Below are positions 8,235 to 15,494 of a stretch of DNA of 40,034 nt, piece after piece. The translations under genes and the position numbers were made by a program. The DNA is from JBKPNZ01 sp046732895 (GTDB lineage Bacteria; Actinomycetota; Thermoleophilia; Solirubrobacterales; 70-9), in NCBI GenBank assembly GCA_046732895.1, contig JBKPNZ010000022.1, forward strand, positions 1 to 40,034, written 5' to 3'. Every line of letters begins with the position of its first letter. The stretch's first letter is position 1. The notes under the pieces are model-generated. The model saw nothing but the letters and a program-made list of their open reading frames with translations, searched no databases and was not told where the DNA came from.

Positions 8235-8260
8235 GCGCTCTCGCCGGGGTTCGCGTCAAC

Positions 8261-9199
8261 TCAGCGCTTGCTTGCCTTCGACCGCGATCGCTTCGCTCCG
8301 GTCGACTTCTTCCTGCTCGATGACGCCTTGCCGTTGCTGGATGAGCGCGAGCTCGACTTGGCCTTCGTGGTCTTCCGGCCGCCGTCGGAGCCCTTGGCGC
8401 CCTCGGCCAGCGGCTCGCCCTTGACTGCGGCGAGGCTTTCCTCGAGCGCCGCCATCAGGTCGGGCGCCTTGGTCGGCGTCGGTTCCTCAGACACGGCCTC
8501 GACCAGCTCCTCGCCCTTCGCCTTGCGCTCGATCAGTGCCAGGAGCTCCTCGCGGTACTCGTCGTGGTACTGCGAGGGATCGAACTTCGAGGTGAGGGAG
8601 CCGACGAGCTGCTTCGCCATGTCGAGCTCCTTCTTCTTCGGCTTCTCGACCTCCTCGCCCAGGACGTCCTCGAGCTCGTCGGGGGTGACGACCTCATCCG
8701 CGAAGCGCATCGTGGTCAGCGTCAGCACGTCGTCCATCGGGCGGATCGCGGCGAGGTGCTCGCGATTGCGAAGGACGAAGCGCGCGATCGCCACCTTGCG
8801 CTCCTCGCCCATGGCCTGCGTGAGCAGGCGGTAGGCGCGCTCGGCTCCCTTGTCGGGACCCAGGTAGTACGGCTGAGTGAAGTAGATGGGGTCGATCTCG
8901 TCGAGGTCGACGAAGTCGATGATCTCGATCGCGCGAGTCCGCTTCGGGTCGAGCTCCTCGAGCTCGTCGCGGGTCATGATCACGTACTGGTCGGGGGCGA
9001 TCTCGTAGCCCTTGACGATCTCCTCGTACGGGACCTCCTCGCCATCGGACTCGGCGACGCGCTTGTGGCGGATCCTCGCGCCGTCGGATTCGCGCAGCTC
9101 GCGGAAGCTCACCTGCTTGCGCGAGGTGGCGCTGTAGAGCTTCACGGGCACGTTGAGAAGCCCGAAGCTGATTGAGCCTGACCAGATTGCTCTCGGCAT
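8261..9199 (-). CDS. ku: Ku protein, non-homologous end-joining factor
   Basis: Bacterial Ku forms a homodimeric ring on broken DNA ends and recruits LigD-type enzymes. The 312-residue product begins with the family signature MPRAIWSGSISFGLLNVPVKLYSAT and carries FRELRESDGARIRHKR, YEIAPDQYV and YYLGPDKGAERAY in the core (1-250). The tail, about 270-312, is a Lys/Ser/Arg-rich extension; such tails in long bacterial Ku proteins bind DNA. The ATG at 9199 is the natural start. The sequence ACTAGATAGACG immediately upstream may contain a -10, but the spacing (4-5 bases) is shorter than in neighbouring leaderless genes. It pairs functionally with the LigD polymerase protein downstream; no ATP-dependent ligase is in the window. 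Confidence 0.96.
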   Translation of the reverse strand: MPRAIWSGSISFGLLNVPVKLYSATSRKQVSFRELRESDGARIRHKRVAESDGEEVPYEEIVKGYEIAPDQYVIMTRDELEELDPKRTRAIEIIDFVDLDEIDPIYFTQPYYLGPDKGAERAYRLLTQAMGEERKVAIARFVLRNREHLAAIRPMDDVLTLTTMRFADEVVTPDELEDVLGEEVEKPKKKELDMAKQLVGSLTSKFDPSQYHDEYREELLALIERKAKGEELVEAVSEEPTPTKAPDLMAALEESLAAVKGEPLAEGAKGSDGGRKTTKAKSSSRSSSNGKASSSRKKSTGAKRSRSKASKR

Positions 9200-9277
9200 C
9201 GTCTATCTAGTTTCCCAGGTTGTCCTTGGATCCTCGTCCCGCGCCGCGCGCGAAAGCGATCTTGCGGTTATGTCGGT

Positions 9278-9298
9278 GCGGGACACAGAGTGTCTCGC
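9278..9298. repeat. hairpin upstream of ku
   Basis: GCGGGACAC and GTGTCTCGC flank an AGA loop and pair over nine positions with one G-T wobble when read on the plus strand. On the minus strand the wobble becomes an A-C mismatch. It lies in the 180-base gap between ku and the propeller gene. Confidence 0.4.
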
Positions 9299-9311
9299 GA
9301 GTATCACGTAA

Positions 9312-9326
9312 GGCCGCGAAGCGGCC
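9312..9326 (-). terminator. candidate terminator hairpin after the propeller/anti-sigma gene
   Basis: GGCCGC-GAA-GCGGCC forms a 6-bp GC stem with a three-base loop, 54 bases beyond the stop of the minus-strand propeller gene. There is no long U-tract, only TTA, so termination strength is uncertain. Confidence 0.4.
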
Positions 9327-9379
9327 GCATGTGGTTGTTAAGACTGCTGCCAGGCGCGGAATTCATCGGTTGAGGGGGA

Positions 9380-10642
9380 CTACCCCGCGATCCAGCCGCT
9401 CACGCGGGGGAACGACGGCGTCCGCCCGCGACTGCCCGCGTCGAACTCGTCGGCGATGCCTGCGATGGGCCGCGGGTCCCCGCCATGCCCGACGGGGATG
9501 AAGACCCACTGGTCCGCACCCGGATAGGCGATCAGCAACCAGCGGCCGTTCGGCGACCAGGTGAGGTCCGTCAGGTTCCCGGGCCCGCGATACAGGCGCC
9601 GCGGCTTGCCGCCGTTCCTCAGGTCGGTGATGAGAGTGACGACGCTGTGGATCCCGCTCGGGCGCTGCCGGCGCTCGACGATGGCGATGGCATCGCCCGC
9701 CGGCGAGAAGCTTCCCGCGTCCCCGCTGGCCAGGAGCTTCCCGGCAAAGCTCCCGTCGAGGCGCACGACGACGGCGAACTCGTCGCCCAGGACCAGGAGC
9801 CGGCGTCCGCCGGGCGCCCAGGCGAGATCCGTGATCACCCCCGGGAACGCAGCCGGGCCATGCCGCATGAGGTCGGCACCGCTGTCGGTGTCGACGACGT
9901 GGAGGTGCTGGCCCGGGTCCACGTACGCGATGACGTTCCGGGCACACGGCGGGCTGGCGATCCCCGTGGACGGGTCGACGCACTCCTGCTCGCGCGGGCT
10001 CAACGGCTTCCAGGCCGGGGTCACCGAGGCGGTCGAGGCTGCGAGCACGGCGTCGTCCTTCCCGTCCCCTCGCACGACGCGCAGCTGGCCGTCACTTCTG
10101 TAGGCGACACGAATTCCGCTTGGGGACCACGCCGGGTCGCTCACGCGGCTGGGCGCCGTGATCGTCCAGTGGGGCGTGCCCTCGGGTTGGCCCACGGCGT
10201 CAGCATCGGCGACCACCGCCGCGAGCTCGCGACCGTCCGTGACCGCCGCGTACCGGCCATGTGGCGAGAACCCCGCGTCGCCATACGCGCCGAGGAGCCG
10301 CTTCGACCCATCCTGATGCACGATCCACGGCCCGAGATCGGACTCGACCAGCATCTCTCCCGGGGCCGGGAGCGAGGTCAGCGATGGAGCGGCGTGATCC
10401 TCGCCCTCGACCACATCGTGGATCCAGTCGCGCACCGCAGCGCCCGCGGGGCTCAGCAACAGGGCCGCCAGCACGGCTGCTCCCGCCAGCGCGATCGCGA
10501 GGCGCCCGAAGCGCGGCTTCGGCGGCACGACGGTTCGGTCCTCGTAGGCCGATCGCACGACGTTCCACGCTCGGTCCTCGGCCGCGGCCTGGTCGGGGAC
10601 TGGCTCACGGCGGAGGCGTTCGCGGAGACGATCCTCGTTCAC
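9380..10642 (-). CDS. membrane-anchored beta-propeller protein, probable anti-sigma factor
   Basis: A 420-residue protein co-transcribed with the ECF sigma factor gene; its GTG start overlaps the sigma stop as GTGA. Residues 1-45 are a charged cytoplasmic segment, about 47-66 form one membrane span, and the rest is extracytoplasmic. The outer part has repeated TolB/WD-like blades with W-S-P/N-G motifs: DPAWSPSGIRVAYRSDG, DLAWAPGGRRLLVLGD and DLTWSPNGRWLLIAY. By position it is the likely anti-sigma partner, with the short N-terminus holding the sigma factor and the propeller sensing something outside. No classical zinc-binding anti-sigma motif (HxxxCxxC) is visible, so the anti-sigma role is inferred from context only. 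Confidence 0.75.
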   Translation of the reverse strand: MNEDRLRERLRREPVPDQAAAEDRAWNVVRSAYEDRTVVPPKPRFGRLAIALAGAAVLAALLLSPAGAAVRDWIHDVVEGEDHAAPSLTSLPAPGEMLVESDLGPWIVHQDGSKRLLGAYGDAGFSPHGRYAAVTDGRELAAVVADADAVGQPEGTPHWTITAPSRVSDPAWSPSGIRVAYRSDGQLRVVRGDGKDDAVLAASTASVTPAWKPLSPREQECVDPSTGIASPPCARNVIAYVDPGQHLHVVDTDSGADLMRHGPAAFPGVITDLAWAPGGRRLLVLGDEFAVVVRLDGSFAGKLLASGDAGSFSPAGDAIAIVERRQRPSGIHSVVTLITDLRNGGKPRRLYRGPGNLTDLTWSPNGRWLLIAYPGADQWVFIPVGHGGDPRPIAGIADEFDAGSRGRTPSFPRVSGWIAG

Positions 10643-11235
10643 GCGTCCACCTCCTCGCCGAGCTCGAACGCCATCCGGTCAAGGCCGCGGCGCAGGCGGG
10701 AGTTGACGGTACCCCGGGGCAACCCGAGCGCCTTGGCGATCTCGCCCGGCGTGTACTCGAGCAGGTAGCGCATGACCACCACGGCGCGATGTTCAGGGGC
10801 CAGGGCGGAGAGGGCGGCGGTGACGTCGTCCGAATACGGCCGCATTGTCGCCGGCGCGCCGTGATCGGGCATCTCGAGCGCCTCGACTTCGACGCCCGTC
10901 TCCTGCCTGAGCTTGCGCGCCCGAGCGTGATCGATGGCTCGGTTGACGACGATGCGGTGGAGCCACGGCGCGAACGGCCGACGCCGGTCGAAGCGGTCGA
11001 GCGCCCGGATGGCCGAGAGGAACGCCTCCTGCGCGATGTCCTCGGCGGCCGAGGCGTCCCGCACGATCAGGTAGGCGGCACGGTGGGCTCGCGACCAGTG
11101 CATCCGGAACAGGCGCTCGAGCGCCTCCTCCGAGCCGCGCTGCGCCTCGCGAACCAGGCGCGCCTCGCCCCGCGGCCGATCGCTTGACCGTTTGTTGCGC
11201 AGGGACGAGGCGAGGGCTTCGACAGCCATCGGCAC
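10639..11235 (-). CDS. ECF-family RNA polymerase sigma factor
   Basis: Extracytoplasmic-function sigma factor of 198 residues. Region 2 includes RDASAAEDIAQEAFLSAIRA and the promoter-melting segment PFAPWLHRIVVNRAIDHAR; region 4 includes LSALAPEHRAVVVMRYLLEY and the helix-turn-helix EIAKALGLPRGTVNSRLRRG. The frame extends upstream, but a GTG at 11235 has GGAG about 8 bases upstream, while an ATG two codons later (11229) is also possible. The gene overlaps the propeller gene downstream and is divergent from fetA. No CxxC-type redox motif is seen in the sigma factor, so its signal presumably comes through the membrane partner. Confidence 0.93.
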   Translation of the reverse strand: MPMAVEALASSLRNKRSSDRPRGEARLVREAQRGSEEALERLFRMHWSRAHRAAYLIVRDASAAEDIAQEAFLSAIRALDRFDRRRPFAPWLHRIVVNRAIDHARARKLRQETGVEVEALEMPDHGAPATMRPYSDDVTAALSALAPEHRAVVVMRYLLEYTPGEIAKALGLPRGTVNSRLRRGLDRMAFELGEEVDA

Positions 11236-11284
11236 GGTGGATTCTCCCGCGAGGGGTTGCGCCGCGTCCACTCCCGACCGATAC

Positions 11285-11321
11285 GGGCGGAACCGCCCAC
11301 GAGGTCCGGCCCACCGGCCGG
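11285..11321. promoter_or_regulatory. two inverted repeats in the sigma/fetA divergent gap
   Basis: GGGCGG-AA-CCGCCC (11285-11298) and CCGGCC-CACC-GGCCGG (11306-11321) lie side by side. The second overlaps the expected -35 position of fetA. They may be operator sites for the exporter or the sigma operon; GC-only palindromes can also arise by chance in DNA of this composition. Confidence 0.35.
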
Positions 11322-11332
11322 CCTGGGATCCG

Positions 11333-11338
11333 GATAAT
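11333..11338 (+). promoter_or_regulatory. candidate leaderless -10 element of fetA
   Basis: GATAAT, one mismatch from TATAAT, ends 6 bases before the ATG at 11345. Confidence 0.45.
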
Positions 11339-11344
11339 CCCCGC

Positions 11345-12004
11345 ATGCTCTTCGAGCTCGAGAGCGTCGAGCTGGAGCGCGCCGGGAAGCCGGTGCTTCG
11401 CGGCGTCGACGCCCGCCTGCCCGAGGGAGCGAGCTGTGTCGCCGGGCCCTCGGGTTGTGGCAAGTCGACGCTGCTGCGACTGCTGAACCGGCTCTCGGAC
11501 CCCGACGAGGGCCGTGTTCGCTATCGCGGCACCGACGTTCGCGACCGTGATCCGCTCGAGCTGCGGCGCGAGGTCATGCTGGTACCGCAGCTCCCGGCCC
11601 TCATCGACGGCACCGTCGCCGAGAACGTCCATTTTGCGGGAGGCCTGGCGGGGAGCGATCCCCCGGTGGAGCATCTGCTCGACCTCGCGGGCCTCGATGC
11701 CTCGTTCGCCGAGCGCGACGCGGCGAAGCTGTCCGTGGGCGAGCAGCAGCGGGCGATGCTCGCCCGGGCGCTCGCGGCCGAGCCGAGCGTCCTGCTGCTG
11801 GACGAGCCCACGTCGGCCTTGGACGAGGCGGCCAGGAACGCAGTCGAGCAGACCCTGCGCGATTTGCGGGAGCGCCTCGACATCTCAACCGTGCTCGTCA
11901 CCCACGACCTCGACCAGGCGCGCCGGATGGCCGACTGGGTCGTTCGGCTCGACGCCGGTCGAACGATCGTGCAGGGGCCGGTGCAGGAGCACCTCGTGGC
12001 ATGA
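11345..12004 (+). CDS. fetA: ABC transporter ATP-binding protein, FetA (YbbL)-like
   Basis: ATPase subunit of a two-gene ABC exporter related to E. coli FetAB, an iron exporter linked to oxidative-stress resistance. The 219 residues have Walker A GPSGCGKST (34-42), a Q-loop near VPQLPALIDGTV, the signature LSVGEQQR (129-136), Walker B LLLDEP (150-155) and the switch His in VTHDLDQ. The upstream open frame (to 11192) is rejected: the ATG at 11345 follows a -10 by 6 bases and starts at the typical FELESVEL strand. The stop overlaps the permease start as ATGA. The iron or metal substrate is inferred from the FetB-type partner. Confidence 0.88.
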   Translation: MLFELESVELERAGKPVLRGVDARLPEGASCVAGPSGCGKSTLLRLLNRLSDPDEGRVRYRGTDVRDRDPLELRREVMLVPQLPALIDGTVAENVHFAGGLAGSDPPVEHLLDLAGLDASFAERDAAKLSVGEQQRAMLARALAAEPSVLLLDEPTSALDEAARNAVEQTLRDLRERLDISTVLVTHDLDQARRMADWVVRLDAGRTIVQGPVQEHLVA

Positions 12005-12777
12005 CGAGCTCGATCGACGTCACGCTCGGCGAGGTCGCGGCCAGCCTCGCGCTGGTTGCCGTCGCGGCCGTCGTCTCGTTCTGGCGCAAGGCCGATCTCG
12101 AGAAGGACATCGGCGTCGCGGTCGTGCGCTCGATCGTCCAGCTGATCGCGATCGGCTACGTCATCAACGCGATCTTCGATTCGGACAGCCTGTTGCTGAC
12201 GTTCGGGCTGATCGCCGTGATGGTCGTCTTCGGCACGATTCAGGCACGGCAGCGCGCGAAGCGCGTGCCGAATGCCTTCTGGCCGCTCCTGATCGCCCTT
12301 GGCCTGGCGGGAGCCACCACCCTGGGCCTCGTGGTGGCGCTGGGAATCTTCGACGCAACGCCGCGGTTCCTCGTCCCGGTGGGAGGAATGGTGGTCGGCA
12401 ACTCGATGACCGCCGCCGCGGTCTCGCTGAACCGCCTCGGAGATGAGATCACCGACCGCGGGCGCGAGATCGAGGCGACGCTCGCCCTCGGCGCCACCGC
12501 GACCGAGGCAGCGGCGCCCAGTGTCCGTCGCAGCCTGCGCTCCGGGATGATCACGCTGATCGACTCGACCAAGACCACGGGTCTCATCTTCTTCCCGGGC
12601 ACGATGGTCGGGATGCTGCTCGCCGGGGCCGATCCCACGGACGCCGTGCGCCTGCAGCTGATCCTGCTCTACGTGCTGCTCGGGAGCGTCGCGATCGCCG
12701 GCCTCGTCGCGACCACGCTTGCCTACCGCAACTTCTTCACGCCGGCCCACCAGCTGCGAGAGCCGCCGCCCGCCTAG
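12001..12777 (+). CDS. fetB: UPF0014/FetB-family ABC permease
   Basis: Integral membrane partner of the ATPase just upstream, belonging to the UPF0014 (FetB/YbbM) family. The 258 residues contain about six or seven hydrophobic segments plus family landmarks: DIGVAVVRSIVQL near residue 40, VGNSMTAAAVSLNRL near 135, the cytoplasmic EATLALGATATEAA segment, and STKTTGLIFFPGTMVGMLLAGADP near 190-215, probably the coupling region. ATGA overlap with fetA means translational coupling. The likely role is export of iron or another metal; a glutathione-linked or other substrate cannot be excluded by sequence. Confidence 0.9.
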   Translation: MTSSIDVTLGEVAASLALVAVAAVVSFWRKADLEKDIGVAVVRSIVQLIAIGYVINAIFDSDSLLLTFGLIAVMVVFGTIQARQRAKRVPNAFWPLLIALGLAGATTLGLVVALGIFDATPRFLVPVGGMVVGNSMTAAAVSLNRLGDEITDRGREIEATLALGATATEAAAPSVRRSLRSGMITLIDSTKTTGLIFFPGTMVGMLLAGADPTDAVRLQLILLYVLLGSVAIAGLVATTLAYRNFFTPAHQLREPPPA

Positions 12778-12800
12778 ACGCGCCTGCGAGACTCACGGCG

Positions 12801-14420
12801 ATGACCCGCGCCCAGCTCCTCACCCTGATCGCCACGATCCTCGGCTCGACGATCGTCTTCCTCGACAGCACCGTGGTGAACGTAGCCCTGCCGGCGATCT
12901 CCGACGGCCTCGATGCGGGCCTCGCAGGCCAGCAGTGGGTCGTCGAGGCCTACCTCCTGACGCTCGTCTCCCTGATGCTGGTCGGAGGCTCCCTCGGGGA
13001 TCAGTACGGGCGCCGGCGCATGTTCGTGCTGGGTTTGATCACCTTCGGCGTCACCTCGGCGCTGTGCGCGGTCGCGCCATCGGACGAGCTCCTCGTCGCC
13101 GCTCGCGCGCTGCAGGGGATCGCGGGCGCCCTGCTCGTCCCCGGCTCGCTCGCAATCGTCGCCGCCACGTTCGAGGGCGCCGCGAGGGGTGCCGCTGTCG
13201 GCACCTGGACGGCCTGGACCGGGATCGCCACGGTGATCGGGCCGGCGGGCGGCGGCGCTCTCGTCGACGCCATCTCCTGGCGGGCGATCTTCTGGATCAA
13301 CCTGCCGCTGGTGGTATTCACGGTCCTGCTCACGCTGCACTCGGTTGAGGAGTCGAGCGACCCCGACGCGGTGCCCGGCATCGACTGGGGCGGGATCTTC
13401 CTCTCGGCGGCGGGCCTCGCCGGCCCGGTGTTCGCCCTGATCGAGCAGCCGACCTATGGCTGGAGCGATCCCGTCGTCTGGGTCCCTTTGATCGCCGGAG
13501 TGGGGTGCTTTGCCGCGTTCATCTTCTACGAGGCCCGCCACCCGCACCCCATGCTGGACCTGTCCCTGTTCCGGATCCGGAACTTCTGGGTGGCCAACGT
13601 CACCACCCTGGCGGCGTATTCCGGCCTCATCGGCGGCCTTTTCTTCGTCGGGCTCTACCTCCAGCAGACGGTGGGCTACTCCCCGCTCGATGCGGGTCTG
13701 GCGACGACGCCGATGTCGCTCATCATGTTCGCTCTGTCGCCGCGGTTCGGGCGCTTTGCGTCGGGGGTGGGGCCGCGATTGCCGATGTGCCTCGGCCCGA
13801 TCGTCGGTGGAATCGGGGTCCTGCTGCTGATGCGGATCGACCCCGACGCCAGCTATGTCACCGACGTGCTGCCGGGGATCCTGATCTTCGGCCTGGGGCT
13901 GGCGGCCACGGTTGCACCGCTCACCGCCACTGTTCTCGACTCGGTCGAGGAACGCCACGTGGGGATCGCCTCGGGGGTCAACAACGGCATCGCGCGGGTC
14001 GCCGGACTGCTGGCGATCGCTGTCCTGGGCGCGGTCATCTCGGCCCAGTTCGCCGCCAAGCTCGACGACCGGCTCCCGCCGCCGACGCTCAGCGCCAAGG
14101 CGCAGGGCGCGATCGAGGACGCCAAGGCCAAGCCTCTCGGCGCCGCGCAGACCAACGCGCTGCAGCCGCAGGAGGCGGCGAGTGTCACCGCGGGCGTCGA
14201 CGACGCCTCCACGAGCGCCTTCCACCTGGCCACCGGCATCGCCGGGGTGCTGATGATCGTCGGCGGTGTCGTCGCCGGCATCGGCATTCGGAACCCGGAG
14301 CGCCGGGCCGAGCGCCCGAGCCCACGGGCCGGCTTCGCCGGCGACTGCGGCCACGTCTGCCGCGACGGCCGGCCGGCACGGGCACCAGAGGAGGCCGAGG
14401 CCGAGCCCGCCCCCGCCTAG
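12801..14420 (+). CDS. MFS multidrug exporter, DHA2 (EmrB/QacA) family
   Basis: Proton-driven efflux pump of 539 residues, the length of the 14-span DHA2 group. Motif D1 LDSTVVNVALP is at 21-31, motif A GGSLGDQYGRRR at 62-73, and motif C around TGIATVIGPAGGGALVD near 145-161. Before the final span there is a soluble Ala/Lys-rich segment (about 420-470), and the C-terminus is a charged Ala/Glu/Pro tail. The start lies 23 bases after fetB; GAGACT ending 7 bases before the ATG might be a weak -10, otherwise it is read through from fetAB. The drug substrate cannot be told from sequence. Confidence 0.92.
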   Translation: MTRAQLLTLIATILGSTIVFLDSTVVNVALPAISDGLDAGLAGQQWVVEAYLLTLVSLMLVGGSLGDQYGRRRMFVLGLITFGVTSALCAVAPSDELLVAARALQGIAGALLVPGSLAIVAATFEGAARGAAVGTWTAWTGIATVIGPAGGGALVDAISWRAIFWINLPLVVFTVLLTLHSVEESSDPDAVPGIDWGGIFLSAAGLAGPVFALIEQPTYGWSDPVVWVPLIAGVGCFAAFIFYEARHPHPMLDLSLFRIRNFWVANVTTLAAYSGLIGGLFFVGLYLQQTVGYSPLDAGLATTPMSLIMFALSPRFGRFASGVGPRLPMCLGPIVGGIGVLLLMRIDPDASYVTDVLPGILIFGLGLAATVAPLTATVLDSVEERHVGIASGVNNGIARVAGLLAIAVLGAVISAQFAAKLDDRLPPPTLSAKAQGAIEDAKAKPLGAAQTNALQPQEAASVTAGVDDASTSAFHLATGIAGVLMIVGGVVAGIGIRNPERRAERPSPRAGFAGDCGHVCRDGRPARAPEEAEAEPAPA

Positions 14421-14421
14421 C

Positions 14422-14427
14422 TAGATT
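14422..14427 (+). promoter_or_regulatory. candidate leaderless -10 element of trpS
   Basis: TAGATT (TANNNT) ends 8 bases before the GTG at 14436, just after the stop codon of the MFS gene. Confidence 0.45.
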
Positions 14428-14435
14428 CCCCCGCC

Positions 14436-15443
14436 GTGCGCATCTTCTCCGGCATCCAGCCAACCGGGCGCAAGCACCTCGGCAACTACATCGGAGCGAT
14501 CCGTCAGTACGTCGAGGGCCAGGACCGCGGCGAGGCGATCTACTGCATCGTGGATCTGCACGGGATCACGGTCGAGTTCGATCCAGCGGAGCTGCGTGAG
14601 CGCCTGTACGACACGACGGCGATCCTGATCGCCGCCGGCCTCGATCCCGATCGGTGCATCCTCTTCCGCCAGTCCGACGTGCGCGAGCACACCGAGCTGT
14701 GCTGGTTGCTGAGCGCGGTGACCGCTTGGGGCGACCTCAACCGGATGCCCCAGTGGATGGAGAAGAGGGCTCTGATCGAGGCGCAGCAGGGCGTGCTGGT
14801 CTCAGCCGGCCTCTTCATGTATCCAGTCCTTCAGGCGGCCGACGTGCTCGCTTACCGGGCGAACGAGGTCCCCGTCGGCGACGACCAGCGACAGCACATC
14901 GAGCTGATGCGGGAGGTCGCCCGTCGCTTCAACGCGCGTTTCGGCGAGACACTCGTCGTGCCCGAGCACCGGATTCCCGAGGTGGGAGCCAGGGTCATGG
15001 ACCTCCAGGAGCCCCGGAACCGGATGTCGACGACAGCCAGCTCGGAGCAGGGAGCGCTCTACATCCTGGATGAGCCCGACGTGGCCCGAAAGAAGCTGAT
15101 GAGCGCGGTCACCGACTCCGGCAGCGAGGTGCGCCGTGGTGACGACAAGCCGGGCATCTCCAACCTCGTCGAGATCCTCGCCGTCGTTCGCGGGGTCGGG
15201 GCCGAGGACGTCGAGCGCGGCTTCGAGGGATCGGGCTACGGCGACTTCAAGAAGGCGGTCGCCGAGGAGGTCGTCGCTTATCTCGCCCCCACGCGCGACC
15301 GCTACGCGGACCTGCGCGCCGACGAGGCTGCGCTCGAGACGATGCTTGCCGCCGGCGCCGAGAAGGCACGCGCGATCGCCTCCGGGACTCTGCGCGACGT
15401 GCGTGAGCGGATGGGGGTCGGCCCGCCGGGCATCGCGAGCTAG
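14436..15443 (+). CDS. trpS: tryptophanyl-tRNA synthetase
   Basis: Class I aminoacyl-tRNA synthetase charging tRNA-Trp. The 335 residues match the bacterial family. The HIGH-equivalent is PTGRKHLGNY (9-18); GDDQRQHIEL (148-157) is the conserved GxDQxxHxE element. The KMSKS loop reads RMSTT (196-200), so the second lysine, which normally helps stabilise ATP, is missing. I recall KMSTT-type loops in some actinobacterial and related synthetases, so this is probably a functional variant. The GTG start is set by a -10 hexamer 8 bases upstream. The location is separate from the aromatic biosynthesis block further on. Confidence 0.95.
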   Translation: MRIFSGIQPTGRKHLGNYIGAIRQYVEGQDRGEAIYCIVDLHGITVEFDPAELRERLYDTTAILIAAGLDPDRCILFRQSDVREHTELCWLLSAVTAWGDLNRMPQWMEKRALIEAQQGVLVSAGLFMYPVLQAADVLAYRANEVPVGDDQRQHIELMREVARRFNARFGETLVVPEHRIPEVGARVMDLQEPRNRMSTTASSEQGALYILDEPDVARKKLMSAVTDSGSEVRRGDDKPGISNLVEILAVVRGVGAEDVERGFEGSGYGDFKKAVAEEVVAYLAPTRDRYADLRADEAALETMLAAGAEKARAIASGTLRDVRERMGVGPPGIAS

Positions 15444-15465
15444 CCCGCCGATGACCCGGGCGGGC
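15443..15465 (+). terminator. hairpin after trpS
   Basis: GCCCGCC (15443-15449) pairs perfectly with GGCGGGC (15459-15465) around a 9-base loop, starting at the last base of the trpS stop. A U-tract is absent, so it may be a weak terminator or an mRNA 3'-end stabiliser. Confidence 0.45.
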
Positions 15466-15494
15466 GCCCGCGCGGTTGGCAGGGACGGCTGAGC

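Noticed and set aside
8206..8259. TTG start for LigD at 8259
   Set aside because: It adds 18 unrelated residues and has no Shine-Dalgarno; the ATG at 8205 sits properly after a -10 element.
9485..10768. 427-residue plus-strand frame across the propeller gene
   Set aside because: Antisense to the sigma/propeller operon, with biased composition and no recognisable domain.
12774..14354. 526-residue open frame antisense to the MFS gene
   Set aside because: Arg/Asp/Gly-rich shadow frame created by high GC; the plus strand encodes a complete DHA2 transporter with its motifs.
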